A stretch of 64,000 bases of DNA. Origin: Bin87 sp965204395. Lineage in GTDB: Bacteria > Chloroflexota > Dehalococcoidia > Lucifugimonadales > UBA3495. Positions within the stretch are counted from its first letter, which is position 1. Every line of letters starts with the position of its first letter. Below are positions 45,852 to 54,758 of the stretch, in pieces. The position numbers and the translations under genes were made by a program. The notes beneath the pieces were generated by a model. That model was not told the DNA's origin, did not search any database, and saw only the letters and a program-made list of their open reading frames with translations. The stretch lies in assembly GCA_965204395.1 (NCBI GenBank), contig OZ241987.1, positions 3,844,001-3,908,000 on the forward strand. Direction: 5' to 3'.

Positions 45852-46904
45852 TCAGCCTTCCACCGCGCGGATGATCCGGTCCACGTTCTCCGGGCCCGGC
45901 GCGACATCCTTGCTGTCCACCAGACGCATGGCCTCCACGATGGCGTCGTGATACGGGGTGGCGACGCCGGTCTCGCGGCCCTTTTCGCAGATCAGCCCGT
46001 TCATGAAATCGACCTCGGACTTGCGGCCCTTGTGGACGTCCTGCGCCATTGACGCCAGCCAGTTGACGCGGCCGCCGGCCTGGGACAGCTTTCCGTCCAG
46101 CTCCTCGAACACGTCGCCTCTCTCCGCATCGGCCCAAAACTCGGCCGGCGTGCTGTTGATTTCCACTACCCTCAGACCCTGAGCCAGGCCGACCTGCGCG
46201 CCCTCCTTGGCCAGGTTGATGCGGATTCGGCGGATGCGCGCGTCGCCGGCCATCTCCTGGCTGCCCATCTGGCTCATGGCCGAGATGGCGTTGCCCATGC
46301 CGTTCTGGCACAGTTTGGCCCAGCGCTCGCCCGGCAGGTTGTCGGTGGCGTAGGCGGCATCGATGTTGTCCAGCTTGGCCGCGATGGCCTCGGATCGCGC
46401 GGTAATCGCCCCGGTAAACTCCCCTACTCGAAAGACCGTGTGGCCGTGGTCGCGGCCGGGCGCGCCGCCCCGGTTGACGTGCGCCGGTTCCCACAGCGCG
46501 ACCTCGATGTGGGACGCGATGCAGCCCAACTGCCGCTCCGGGCCGACGATATCGGCGATGGTCGGGTCGTTCCAGCAGTTCTGGATGGAAACGAACGCGC
46601 CGTCATCCTTCACATAACGCTTGATGAAGTGGGTGGCCCACTCGGTGTCGTAGGACTTCACCGTGATGAACGCGTAGTCGAACGGCTCGGTGATGTTCTG
46701 GGCGTCCGTGAGGTGCATGGCGTTGACCGGCACGGTGAAATCGCCCTGGCTTCCGCTGGCCCGGAGCCCCTCGGCGCGCATTTTCTCGACGTGATCGGGC
46801 CACATGTCAATGAACGTGATGTCATCCTCGCCGGCCTGGACGAGGAAAGCGCCTACATAGCTGCCAACTGCGCCGGGGCCCATAATCGCGATGCGGTCTG
46901 CCAT
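45852..46904 (-). CDS. Ketopantoate reductase family protein (ApbA/PanE-like)
   Basis: 350 residues. RIAIMGPGAVGSYVGAFLV is the NADPH Rossmann motif, and AFITVKSYDTEWATHFIKRY carries the conserved Lys region. NGMGNAISAMSQMG and the C-terminal helical domain with EVDFMNGLICEKGRETGVAT are ApbA_C features, including the substrate-side Asn and Glu. AAGGAG lies upstream of the ATG. Many family members are not true pantothenate enzymes, and no other pantothenate gene is near, so a different 2-keto acid is possible. Confidence 0.85.
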   Translation of the reverse strand: MADRIAIMGPGAVGSYVGAFLVQAGEDDITFIDMWPDHVEKMRAEGLRASGSQGDFTVPVNAMHLTDAQNITEPFDYAFITVKSYDTEWATHFIKRYVKDDGAFVSIQNCWNDPTIADIVGPERQLGCIASHIEVALWEPAHVNRGGAPGRDHGHTVFRVGEFTGAITARSEAIAAKLDNIDAAYATDNLPGERWAKLCQNGMGNAISAMSQMGSQEMAGDARIRRIRINLAKEGAQVGLAQGLRVVEINSTPAEFWADAERGDVFEELDGKLSQAGGRVNWLASMAQDVHKGRKSEVDFMNGLICEKGRETGVATPYHDAIVEAMRLVDSKDVAPGPENVDRIIRAVEG

Positions 46905-46919
46905 GGTGTCTACTCCTTG

Positions 46920-47288
46920 TCAGGTCTGATTTGAGCCGGCAAACGGAGTCTGCCCGGCCGCTTGGCTCGCCACTGGCAAATGGATGACGGCGTAACAGCG
47001 CAGGATCTCATCTTGCCAGTTTTCGGGTATGAGGTTCCAATCCTTGAAGTCAATGATGTACGGCACCAGGGTTTCGGAGAGTTCGTCCTGAACGTCTTCC
47101 ATCACCGTCGCGTTTATCGGTTGGTTGCCCATCACCACAAGGTCCAAGTCGGAATACTGCCAGGACCGGCCGGCGACGCGCGATCCGTAGGCCCACACTT
47201 CACGGTCCGGAAGATGACGCGCCAAAACATCGGCGACCCATTTCAGGTGTTCCCGCGACATGTCGACCTGGTGCAGGGGTACGATCAT
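46920..47288 (-). CDS. mntA: MNT-domain nucleotidyltransferase, antitoxin of a HepT/MntA pair
   Basis: 122 residues. Y-G35-S36-RVAGRSWQYS-D47-L-D49 gives the full GSX10DXD motif of minimal nucleotidyltransferases. In characterised pairs, MntA adds AMP to a Tyr of HepT and blocks its RNase activity. The start codon shares one base with the HepT stop (TAATG), showing tight coupling with the toxin gene upstream. Confidence 0.88.
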   Translation of the reverse strand: MIVPLHQVDMSREHLKWVADVLARHLPDREVWAYGSRVAGRSWQYSDLDLVVMGNQPINATVMEDVQDELSETLVPYIIDFKDWNLIPENWQDEILRCYAVIHLPVASQAAGQTPFAGSNQT

Positions 47289-47713
47289 TACTCTCCGCTC
47301 CGCAGGGATTTTAGCAGAGCAACTACCGAGATGTGTAATTCCGGCGCAACCTCAATGATACGACCAATAGTTGATTCGTCGAAATACTCATGAGCGGTTG
47401 CATTCCGTCGCTGTCGGTATATCAACCAGTCTGCGGGCGGGTCAATCAGTCCGGCTACCGCAGCGGCCCGAATGATGTCAGCATTCCGCATCCGTCCGAC
47501 CTGACCCGGGGATAGCGTGAATTCAGAGACGTAACGACGAATAGCGCTGTAGGCCAATTCGTAAGTGAATTCGAAGCTTTTGACTACAGCGGCTCCGAGC
47601 GCTTCGTGATGAGGATGAGACGCATCGGTTGCGTTATACAGCGCGATGAATTGCCCCAGCCGCACGTTGGCGCGGTCCAGGGCGTCAAGGCTGATGGTAC
47701 GTTGCGTTGCCAT
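47288..47713 (-). CDS. hepT: HEPN-domain toxin, HepT-like (HI0074-type)
   Basis: 141 residues, all-helical. The RX4HXY motif is complete: R103-NATA-H108-E-Y110. These are the catalytic Arg and His of HEPN RNases and the Tyr that MntA modifies. KSFEFTYELAYSAIRRY and SPGQVGRMRNADIIRAA are typical of the HI0074 branch (formerly called nucleotidyltransferase substrate-binding proteins). The toxin gene precedes the antitoxin gene and overlaps it by one base. No phage genes are adjacent. Confidence 0.88.
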   Translation of the reverse strand: MATQRTISLDALDRANVRLGQFIALYNATDASHPHHEALGAAVVKSFEFTYELAYSAIRRYVSEFTLSPGQVGRMRNADIIRAAAVAGLIDPPADWLIYRQRRNATAHEYFDESTIGRIIEVAPELHISVVALLKSLRSGE

Positions 47714-47728
47714 TCCAGGGGACGGCCG

Positions 47729-49306
47729 CTACATCGCCACCACTCGCGCATCGTCTACCTGAGGCAAGGCCCGAATGGCTGCCAATGCCTCGTTCGACAC
47801 CGGGTCGTCCAGTCCGAGCACCATCATCGCCTGACCTCGCGGCGCGATGCGTCCCACTTCCATGAAGCTGATGTTGACGTTGTGCTGGCCGGCGACCGTT
47901 CCCACCGCGCCCACGACGCCCGGTTGGTCCTGGTTGTCCACGAACATCAGGTACGGTACCGACGGCGCGACATCCATCCAATACTGATTGATGCGCACCA
48001 GGTGAGGCTCGTCCCGCAGAGACGTGCCCGCGACGGTGAGATCGTCGGCGGTGGTGTGCAGGGTGGCCGTGATCAGGCTGGTGTATTCCCGGCTGGCCGC
48101 CGATGTTTGCTCCGTGATTTGCAGCCCCCGCTGCTGCGCCAGCACGGGCGCGTTGATCATGTTGACCGCCTCGCCGCTAACCTGTCCCAGCAGGCCGACC
48201 AACGCCGCTGCCTTGAGTATCGCGGTGTTGTGCTCGGCGATCTCGCCCTGGTAATGCAGCGTGATGCCCACGAACTGCCCTCGGGCCATGCTGGTCAACA
48301 GTCGCCCCACCATCGACGCCACCGGCACGTAGGGCGCCAGGATGGCGTGGACCTCCGGCGGCACGACGGGGGCGTTGACGGTGTTTCGGGCCGGCTTGCC
48401 GTCCAGCACGGCGATAACCTGCTCGGCCGCTTCGATAGCAACTTCGCGCTGGGCTTCCTGAGTGGACGCGCCCAGGTGCGGGGTTGCGACCAATCGCGGA
48501 TGCTTGAGGAGCGGAAGGTCTCCGGGCGGCTCGTTGGTGAACACGTCCAACGCAGCGCCGGAGAGTTGCTCGTTCTCCAGGGCTTCCAGCAACGCCTCTT
48601 CGTCCACCAATTCCCCCCGCGCCACGTTGATCAGCCGCGCCCCGGGTTTCATCTTGGCCAACTGCGGAGCGGAAATCAGCCTGGTAGTTCCGGCCGTCAA
48701 CGGAGTGTGCAGCGTGATGAAATCGGCCTGGGGCAGCAGGTCATCCAGAGACATCACCTCCACGCCAATGCGGGAGGCAAAGTCGGGGGAAACGAACGGG
48801 TCGAACGCGATCAATCGCATCCCAAAGCTCGCTGCGCGGCGGGCCACTTCGGAACCTACGCGTCCCAATCCGATGATGCCCAGGGTCTTGTTGCGCACCT
48901 CGATGCCCATGAACGCGGAACGCTGCCATTGGCCTTCCTTCATCGAGGCGTAGGCTTGGGGTACGTTGCGCGCCAACGCCAGCATCAAGGCTACAGTGTG
49001 CTCTGCGGCGGCCACGGTGTTGCCGATGGGGGCATTTACCACCGCCACGCCCGCACGTGTGGCAGCGTCCAGGTCGATGTTGTCCACGCCGATGCCGGCA
49101 CGGGCGACGACTTGCAGGTTACCGCCGGCCGAAATCACGGGCTCGGTTACCTTGGTCTCGCTGCGCACCACCAGCGCGTCGTAGTCGGGGATGGTCGCGA
49201 TGAGTTCGTCGGGAGAAAGTCCGCGCTTGACGTCGACGCTGACGTGCTTTTTCAAAAGGTCGACGCCCTCGGCGTCTACATTGTCGGTGATGAGTACTTT
49301 GGGCAT
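47729..49306 (-). CDS. serA: D-3-phosphoglycerate dehydrogenase
   Basis: 525 residues, the long form with an intervening domain and a C-terminal ACT domain. VVARAGIGVDNIDLDAATRA and GIIGLGRVGSEVARRAASFG bind NAD. INVARGELVDEEAL gives the substrate Arg, DVFTNEPPG the Glu and ATPHLGASTQEAQ the His of the catalytic set. The last ~75 residues (VPYLMFVDNQDQPGVVGAVG, ARVVAM) form the ACT domain, which often senses serine. GGAGGAGG precedes the ATG. It performs the first step of serine synthesis. Confidence 0.95.
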   Translation of the reverse strand: MPKVLITDNVDAEGVDLLKKHVSVDVKRGLSPDELIATIPDYDALVVRSETKVTEPVISAGGNLQVVARAGIGVDNIDLDAATRAGVAVVNAPIGNTVAAAEHTVALMLALARNVPQAYASMKEGQWQRSAFMGIEVRNKTLGIIGLGRVGSEVARRAASFGMRLIAFDPFVSPDFASRIGVEVMSLDDLLPQADFITLHTPLTAGTTRLISAPQLAKMKPGARLINVARGELVDEEALLEALENEQLSGAALDVFTNEPPGDLPLLKHPRLVATPHLGASTQEAQREVAIEAAEQVIAVLDGKPARNTVNAPVVPPEVHAILAPYVPVASMVGRLLTSMARGQFVGITLHYQGEIAEHNTAILKAAALVGLLGQVSGEAVNMINAPVLAQQRGLQITEQTSAASREYTSLITATLHTTADDLTVAGTSLRDEPHLVRINQYWMDVAPSVPYLMFVDNQDQPGVVGAVGTVAGQHNVNISFMEVGRIAPRGQAMMVLGLDDPVSNEALAAIRALPQVDDARVVAM

Positions 49307-49529
49307 AAAAAATCAGCCTCCTCCAATCTGGACCCGATCGGCCGGACGCTGGTAAAACGTTGAGCAATGAGCTACCGCTTGCGGCTCACGATACGGGACA
49401 AAATGACAGTCTTTGCCTGCGATGGTAGCATGACAATCATACCACAATCTTCCCCCGATGTCAGTCGCCCGTTCCTTGCTGGGCCGGCTGACCTGACGCG
49501 ATACCCTCGAATTTTCGGAGGCGTTTCCC

Positions 49530-50702
49530 ATGATCAAAGACTTTTCCGTCCTTTACGCCGGCCATGTCCTGGAAGGCGACGGCATCGGTTTTGACGGCAT
49601 CCCCGCCAATGACCGGTGGTACGACAACGACCGCCTGTCGCTGGCAATGGACATCGCCCGCCAGGCCGCTGTATTCCTTGACGACCTGGGTTTCGACATC
49701 CTCTGGATGGCGGAGCACCATTTCCAGCGCGAGGGATACGAGTGCATCCCTAACCTGCTGATCATGAGCCAATACCTGGCGCAGCACACCAAGCGTATCA
49801 AGTTCGGCTGCGGGTTCAACATCCTCCCCATGTGGCATCCCATCCGCCTGGCTGAGGACTTCGCCATGGTGGACATACTCACCGAAGGACGAGTGGTGTT
49901 CGGCATCGGGCGCGGTTACCATACCCGCGAGGTCGAGTCCTTCGGCGCGCCCATGATCGACGCTGACGCCAACCGCGAACTGTTCGAGGAGCAGTTCGAG
50001 ATCGTGATGAAGGCTTTCAACAGCGACGCCTTCTCCCACCAGGGCAGGCACTACACCATCCCGCCGGATATCCCGTACCGCGGCTACGACCTCAAGGAAG
50101 TGACCCTCGTGCCGCGTCCCAGGACTCGGCCGGTGGACGTGTGGCAGCCTATCGTCAGCGCATCCGACCGCGCGCTGGATTTCATGGCTAAATGGGGTAT
50201 CAAGGGCGTGATCCTGGGCACCGGAGAGCAGTACGTCGAGGAATGGGTCCAGCGGTACCAGGCGGCAAACCAGCGCGCCGGACGGGATCTCGCATTGGGC
50301 GAGGGACTCTGCATCGGGCTATGGGCAATGGTGGACGATTCCACCACGGCAGCGCGACGCCAGCTACAACCGCTCTTCGAGGAACACGTCAAGTTCGCCG
50401 CGCCCCTGGGCATGCTCCGCTACAGCGACCAGCAGATTGCCGCCACCGGGCCCGGCGGTGTGGCTCGCCATATCGCGGCCGGCACCGACTTCCAGGACGT
50501 GATCGATAACCGCGCCTGGTTCGCCGGCAGCCCGGAAGACACCATCGCCTACCTTGAGGAGTTGCAGGACAAATACCCCGGCCTCGAACAGATCATGATC
50601 GCGTTCCCCATGGGAGCCACGACCGACCAGTTCAAGGACCAGATGGGCCGGTTTGCGGCGGAGGTGATCCCGCATTTCAAAGGGAAAGCGAATCCGAACT
50701 GA
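49530..50702 (+). CDS. LLM-class flavin-dependent oxidoreductase
   Basis: 390 residues with GGAGG upstream of the ATG. DDLGFDILWMAEHHFQREGY, IKFGCGFNILPMWHPIRLAE and RVVFGIGRGYHTREVESFG follow the bacterial-luciferase fold. The AEHH and hydrophobic strand pattern is common in FMN-dependent monooxygenases such as the alkanal or alkanesulfonate groups. Substrate and reductase partner are unknown. It starts the 49.5-56 kb region that holds three such enzymes. Confidence 0.9.
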   Translation: MIKDFSVLYAGHVLEGDGIGFDGIPANDRWYDNDRLSLAMDIARQAAVFLDDLGFDILWMAEHHFQREGYECIPNLLIMSQYLAQHTKRIKFGCGFNILPMWHPIRLAEDFAMVDILTEGRVVFGIGRGYHTREVESFGAPMIDADANRELFEEQFEIVMKAFNSDAFSHQGRHYTIPPDIPYRGYDLKEVTLVPRPRTRPVDVWQPIVSASDRALDFMAKWGIKGVILGTGEQYVEEWVQRYQAANQRAGRDLALGEGLCIGLWAMVDDSTTAARRQLQPLFEEHVKFAAPLGMLRYSDQQIAATGPGGVARHIAAGTDFQDVIDNRAWFAGSPEDTIAYLEELQDKYPGLEQIMIAFPMGATTDQFKDQMGRFAAEVIPHFKGKANPN

Positions 50703-50843
50703 CCAGATAGTGTGGTTTATTGCTGCGTAGCTGACTATTCAGAGTCATTAGACTGACCTGGACCATCCACAAAGGAAACATGTCGTTACTGCCCAAACGT
50801 GAATTCTCGTAGCCCATTGGTGACAGCGAAACAGGAGTAGAAA

Positions 50844-51833
50844 ATGGCCGTCCCCCCGCTCACCCAATTCCACCGTCCAGTATTGGAAACCATCGCACAA
50901 TCCGAATCTTCGCTTACGATTCGGCAAATCATGGATTTGACTGCCGGGAGGATGTCGTTGACATCTTCTGACAAGCAAGAACAGGAGGCTAACGGAGCCT
51001 TCAAATGGGAAAAACGTGTCCGTTGGTCAGTGCATTACCTAAAAGCTTATGGAGGGTTAATTTCATCACCGGGGTATCGGCTCTACGAAGCCACCACTCA
51101 TGGTCGAGAGTATCTGACCGAACATGCCGGACCAATATCGACCCAAGACCTGACCGCGTTGAAATCTAAGCAATCAGAGGGGCCGGAAATCCCAGGAGAT
51201 CGCGACACCGCCGGGTCGGAGAATGTTGGCACTGCAACCGAGGTTATCAGTCGTCGATCTGGGCATTCTTCGTTGCCGGACCAAACGATAGGCAGTGAAA
51301 TATTGGACGACACCGGTGCCACCCCTGATGAACTCATTCAGGCGGGCTACGATCAATTGCAAGAAGCGCTAATGGATGATTTGCGGGGTGCAGTTTCCAG
51401 CCTGGACCCGACCCAGTTTGAACTTCTAGCGATTGCCCTGTTGGAAAAAATGGGATACGGAAAAGGCCAACATACCGGCGGCAGGGGAGATGGTGGCATT
51501 GATGGTGTGCTTAGGCAGGACCCTTTGGGTCTAGGCTCGGTGTGTTGCGTTCAAGCCAAGAGGTGGGGTCAAGCAGTCGGGGACGATGTGATTCGCACCT
51601 TCTCAGGCAGCATCGAGCGGTTCGGTTCATCCTTGGGCGTGATAGTAACCACCGATAGGTTCGCAAACACCGCAGTCGAGACCGCTAGAGCTTATTCTGT
51701 GGGCAACAAAGTTATCCGCCTGATTGGCGGTGAGGATTTGATTCTCCTGATGATGGCCCATGGTATTGGGGTAGTAACCGAAAGCGTGTATGAAATCAAA
51801 CGAGTGGACACGACTTACTTTGAACGGTTCTGA
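50844..51833 (+). CDS. mrr: Mrr-like restriction endonuclease
   Basis: 329 residues with AGGAG before the ATG. The N-terminal ~95 residues form a winged-helix domain (LTIRQIMDLTAGRMSL, RVRWSVHYLKAYGGLI). A linker leads to the Mrr_cat domain: FELLAIALLEKMGYG, GRGDGGIDGVL with the catalytic Asp, and VCCVQAKRWG with the Gln-x-Lys end of the PD-(D/E)xK motif. Mrr enzymes cut methylated DNA and need no partner methylase. The base composition is noticeably more AT-rich than its neighbours, consistent with acquisition by transfer. Confidence 0.9.
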   Translation: MAVPPLTQFHRPVLETIAQSESSLTIRQIMDLTAGRMSLTSSDKQEQEANGAFKWEKRVRWSVHYLKAYGGLISSPGYRLYEATTHGREYLTEHAGPISTQDLTALKSKQSEGPEIPGDRDTAGSENVGTATEVISRRSGHSSLPDQTIGSEILDDTGATPDELIQAGYDQLQEALMDDLRGAVSSLDPTQFELLAIALLEKMGYGKGQHTGGRGDGGIDGVLRQDPLGLGSVCCVQAKRWGQAVGDDVIRTFSGSIERFGSSLGVIVTTDRFANTAVETARAYSVGNKVIRLIGGEDLILLMMAHGIGVVTESVYEIKRVDTTYFERF

Positions 51834-51991
51834 ACTGTGCCTTGTCAATTGTTGGGTTCGCAACCCAACTGGCCTGCTCAGCACTTGCCATCGCATGGGG
51901 AAATTACCTGGGTCGCTTATATTTATGGGTGTATCATGACGCTAACCAACCTAAGCCAAATCCCGGCTGACCCACAGCAGGAGGCCAATCC

Positions 51992-53227
51992 ATGTTCCTG
52001 ATGCGTTTTACCGAACGGGCTTACGTGAACTACACCGAGGAGGACGTGCGCAACTCGCCCAACGAGGCGGTGCGTCTCACCTTCTCCAACTCCAACTTCA
52101 ACCCAGAGGAAGGCCACTACCTCTACAACATGTACCTCGACGAGTACGAGTACTCGGAGGAGGTCGGGTTCGACGGCCTGATGCTCAACGAGCACCATAA
52201 CACCCCGACGTGTTTGGGCGCGACGATGAACCTTGAGGCGGCGATCCTGGCGCGCAACACCAAGAAGCCCAAGATCGTCCTGCTGGGCAATCCACTGCCC
52301 ATCTTCGACAACCCGATCCGGCTGGCGGAAGAACTCGCTGAGATCGACATGATCTCCGGCGGCCGACTGGTATCGGGATTCGTGCGCGGCACCGGCGTCG
52401 AGAGCCTGGCCACCAATACCAATCCGCTGCACAACCGTGCGCGATTCGAGGAAGCTCACGACCTGGTCATCAAGACCTGGACCACGCCGGGCCCGTTCCG
52501 CTGGGAAGGCGACCACTACCACTTCCGCGTGGTAAACCCCTTCCAGACCCCACTCCAAAAGCCGCACCCGCCCGTCTGGATTCCCGGAACAGGAAGCCCT
52601 GAAACCCTGGTCTGGTGCGCCGAGCGCAACTATCCCTACATCTTCCTGGAAACCGACCCGCAGGGCACGCAGGACATGAAGTCCATTTATACTGAGGCCG
52701 CCCGTGAGCACGGATACGAGCCCGGCCCCGAGAATTTCGGGTATTTGGTACGCATCCACGTCCAGGACACCGACGAGAAGGCGTACGACGTGGGCAAGGG
52801 CTACATGGTCGGCAACATCGGCGTCGGGCGCATCCCGTTGCCTCGCGACTATGCGTCGCCGGTGGGTTACGGCAGTCGCAGCGACGACCCGCGCTTCCTA
52901 CGCCTGCGCGAGCAGATCCGAAGCGACCCGTTCCGCGTGGGCGGTCTCGATTCCGCCCATTACGACGAGATTCTGGATTCCAAACGCTGGATCATAGGGA
53001 GCCCCGATACCGTGGTCAGCCAACTGCGCGAGGTTCTCAGCTACATGCGCCCCGGCATCCTTGCCGTCTGGACCAACGACGGTTCCATCAGCCACGAGGA
53101 CACCATGCGTTGCCTCGAGCTCATGGGCGAAGAGGTCCTGCCCGCGCTGCGCGAAATCGGCGAGGAACTTGAGCTGACCGACCCCTTCCAGAAGGAAGGC
53201 GTAATGCCGGGCCTCACCGCCGTCTAA
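51992..53227 (+). CDS. LLM-class flavin-dependent oxidoreductase (paralogue 1)
   Basis: 411 residues with CAGGAGG upstream. VGFDGLMLNEHHNTPTCLGA, GGRLVSGFVRGTGVES and KTWTTPGPFRWEGDHYHF are nearly matched by the gene at 54759-55886, so the two are close paralogues. The EHHNTP element and the SPETLVWCAERNYPYIFLET continuation fit luciferase-like FMN monooxygenases. Together with the alpha/beta hydrolase between them, they may form a degradation cassette. The substrate is unknown. Confidence 0.9.
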   Translation: MFLMRFTERAYVNYTEEDVRNSPNEAVRLTFSNSNFNPEEGHYLYNMYLDEYEYSEEVGFDGLMLNEHHNTPTCLGATMNLEAAILARNTKKPKIVLLGNPLPIFDNPIRLAEELAEIDMISGGRLVSGFVRGTGVESLATNTNPLHNRARFEEAHDLVIKTWTTPGPFRWEGDHYHFRVVNPFQTPLQKPHPPVWIPGTGSPETLVWCAERNYPYIFLETDPQGTQDMKSIYTEAAREHGYEPGPENFGYLVRIHVQDTDEKAYDVGKGYMVGNIGVGRIPLPRDYASPVGYGSRSDDPRFLRLREQIRSDPFRVGGLDSAHYDEILDSKRWIIGSPDTVVSQLREVLSYMRPGILAVWTNDGSISHEDTMRCLELMGEEVLPALREIGEELELTDPFQKEGVMPGLTAV

Positions 53228-53237
53228 CGACAATGTA

Positions 53238-53284
53238 GGGGCGAATAATCATTCGCCCCCAATGCCGGCGACGACTTGTCGTCG
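53238..53284 (+). terminator. Two consecutive hairpins after the LLM gene
   Basis: GGGGCGAAT / ATTCGCCCC (53238-53259) is followed by GACGACTTGTCGTC (53270-53283). The first resembles a common dispersed 'GGGGCGAAT' palindrome. There is no T run, so this may be a repeat rather than a true terminator. Confidence 0.5.
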
Positions 53285-53329
53285 TGATTCCGATACATCA
53301 CCCCCAAGATATTAGGAGCAACTATCCCG

Positions 53330-54109
53330 ATGCCTAATTTCACCGAGGAAACCATCTCCGTGGCCGGCGGTAACCTGCAGGTCTACAAGGGCGGGTCCGG
53401 CGACCCTCTGTTGGTGCTGCACGGCGCGGGCGGCAACGCCGGCCCTCGTCGCTACGCACAGGCGCTGGCCGAGAAATTCACCGTATATCTGCCGTCCCAC
53501 CCCGGCTACGGCAAAAGCGACCGCCCGGGTTGGGTGGAATCCATGCAGGACCTCGCCTGTTTCTACACGTGGTTCCAGGAACAAGAAGGTCTCGAAAACG
53601 TCCGCGCCATCGGTTTTTCCATGGGCGGCTGGCTGGCAGCGGAAATGCTGTCCATGACCGGCCACGCTTTCAGCAAGGTCATGCTGGTGGGAGCCGCCGG
53701 GATCAAACCCAACGACGGCGAGATCACCGACATCTTCATCATCAGTCCGGCCCAGGTGCGCGACCTCGTCTATCACGACCCATCGCAGGTTCCGGAGTGG
53801 GACGAGATGTTCGGTACCGACCCCACTCCCGAGCAGGTGCAGCAGGCTGAGGGCGACCGCGAAATGGCCATTCGCCTCACCTGGCGTCCCTACATGCACA
53901 ACCCGCGACTGCCCGCCAAGCTGGGCCGCGTCAACGTCCCGACCCATATCCTGTGGGGCGAAAACGATAATCTCGTCCCCGTCGAGTGCGCCGACCTCTT
54001 CCAACAGGCCATCGCGGGTTCGCAAGTGACCGTGATTCCCAACTGCGGCCACTCCCCGCAGATCGAAAAGCCCGACGATTTCGTGCAGGCCGCGCTGGCC
54101 TTTTTGTAG
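53330..54109 (+). CDS. Alpha/beta hydrolase
   Basis: 259 residues with AGGAG upstream. LLVLHGAGGNAGPRRYAQAL holds the oxyanion region, AIGFSMGGWLAAEML the nucleophile Ser, WGENDNLVPVE the Asp and PNCGHSPQIEKPDDF the His. The fold is the compact type found in C-C bond hydrolases (meta-cleavage products), haloperoxidase-like and esterase enzymes. Its place between two LLM monooxygenase paralogues suggests it hydrolyses a product of those enzymes. Confidence 0.9.
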   Translation: MPNFTEETISVAGGNLQVYKGGSGDPLLVLHGAGGNAGPRRYAQALAEKFTVYLPSHPGYGKSDRPGWVESMQDLACFYTWFQEQEGLENVRAIGFSMGGWLAAEMLSMTGHAFSKVMLVGAAGIKPNDGEITDIFIISPAQVRDLVYHDPSQVPEWDEMFGTDPTPEQVQQAEGDREMAIRLTWRPYMHNPRLPAKLGRVNVPTHILWGENDNLVPVECADLFQQAIAGSQVTVIPNCGHSPQIEKPDDFVQAALAFL

Positions 54110-54149
54110 GTCGGCGTCGCTCGGCGCAATGTGGCAAAGGGGTATAACG

Positions 54150-54716
54150 ATGACTACCGCGCCCGTGGGCGAAAAACTAATAACTGCGGACGAATTCCTG
54201 CGTCTGTGTGAAAAGCGCATCATCAAAGGTGAACTGGTCAAGGGAGTAGTGCACGAAACGATGCCGGCGGGCGGAGAACATGGTGAGATTGCCATGACAA
54301 TCGGATCAGCTATGATCGCTCACGTGCGTCCCAACAGGTTGGGCAGAGTGGTTGGTTCGGATTCTGGTGTCCTGCTGGAAAGGGATCCTGATACTGTGAG
54401 GGAACCTGACGTGGCGTTCATCTCCGCCGAAAAGCTGCCGCTGGACGTCAAAGTTCGCGGATACTACGAGGTCGTTCCCGATCTGGTCGTCGAGATAGTT
54501 TCGCCCAATGACAGCCCCGAGTACATCGCCCAGCGCGTGGCTATGTGGCACAGCTTCGGCGTTCCTTTGGTCTGGGCCGTGTATCCCGTCGCCCGTACCG
54601 TCGCGGTGCACCCGTTGAACGGTACTGCTCTGCTCTACACGGAAAATGACATCCTGGACGGCGGCGCAGTCCTGCCCGACTTCCAGTGTGTCGTGCGCGA
54701 TATTTTTGATTGGTGA
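54150..54716 (+). CDS. Uma2-family (DUF820) putative nuclease
   Basis: 188 residues from the ATG at 54150 with AAGGGG upstream. ITADEFLRLCEK, EPDVAFISAEK and PDLVVEIVSPNDSPEYIAQR form the PD-(D/E)xK-like core of the Uma2 family, including the conserved Glu in VEIVSP. The family is abundant in cyanobacteria and Chloroflexota. Its biological role is unknown. It lies between metabolic genes without an obvious partner. A second family member with a stop codon is at 57564. Confidence 0.85.
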   Translation: MTTAPVGEKLITADEFLRLCEKRIIKGELVKGVVHETMPAGGEHGEIAMTIGSAMIAHVRPNRLGRVVGSDSGVLLERDPDTVREPDVAFISAEKLPLDVKVRGYYEVVPDLVVEIVSPNDSPEYIAQRVAMWHSFGVPLVWAVYPVARTVAVHPLNGTALLYTENDILDGGAVLPDFQCVVRDIFDW

Positions 54717-54758
54717 TCCCAGAGACCCATCCTCCCGGCCGTTTTGTGAGGCAACAAC

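Noticed and set aside
51923..52759. Minus-strand frame opposite LLM paralogue 1
   Set aside because: It is the antisense of a clear enzyme; the similar frame opposite paralogue 2 exists only because the two genes are similar.
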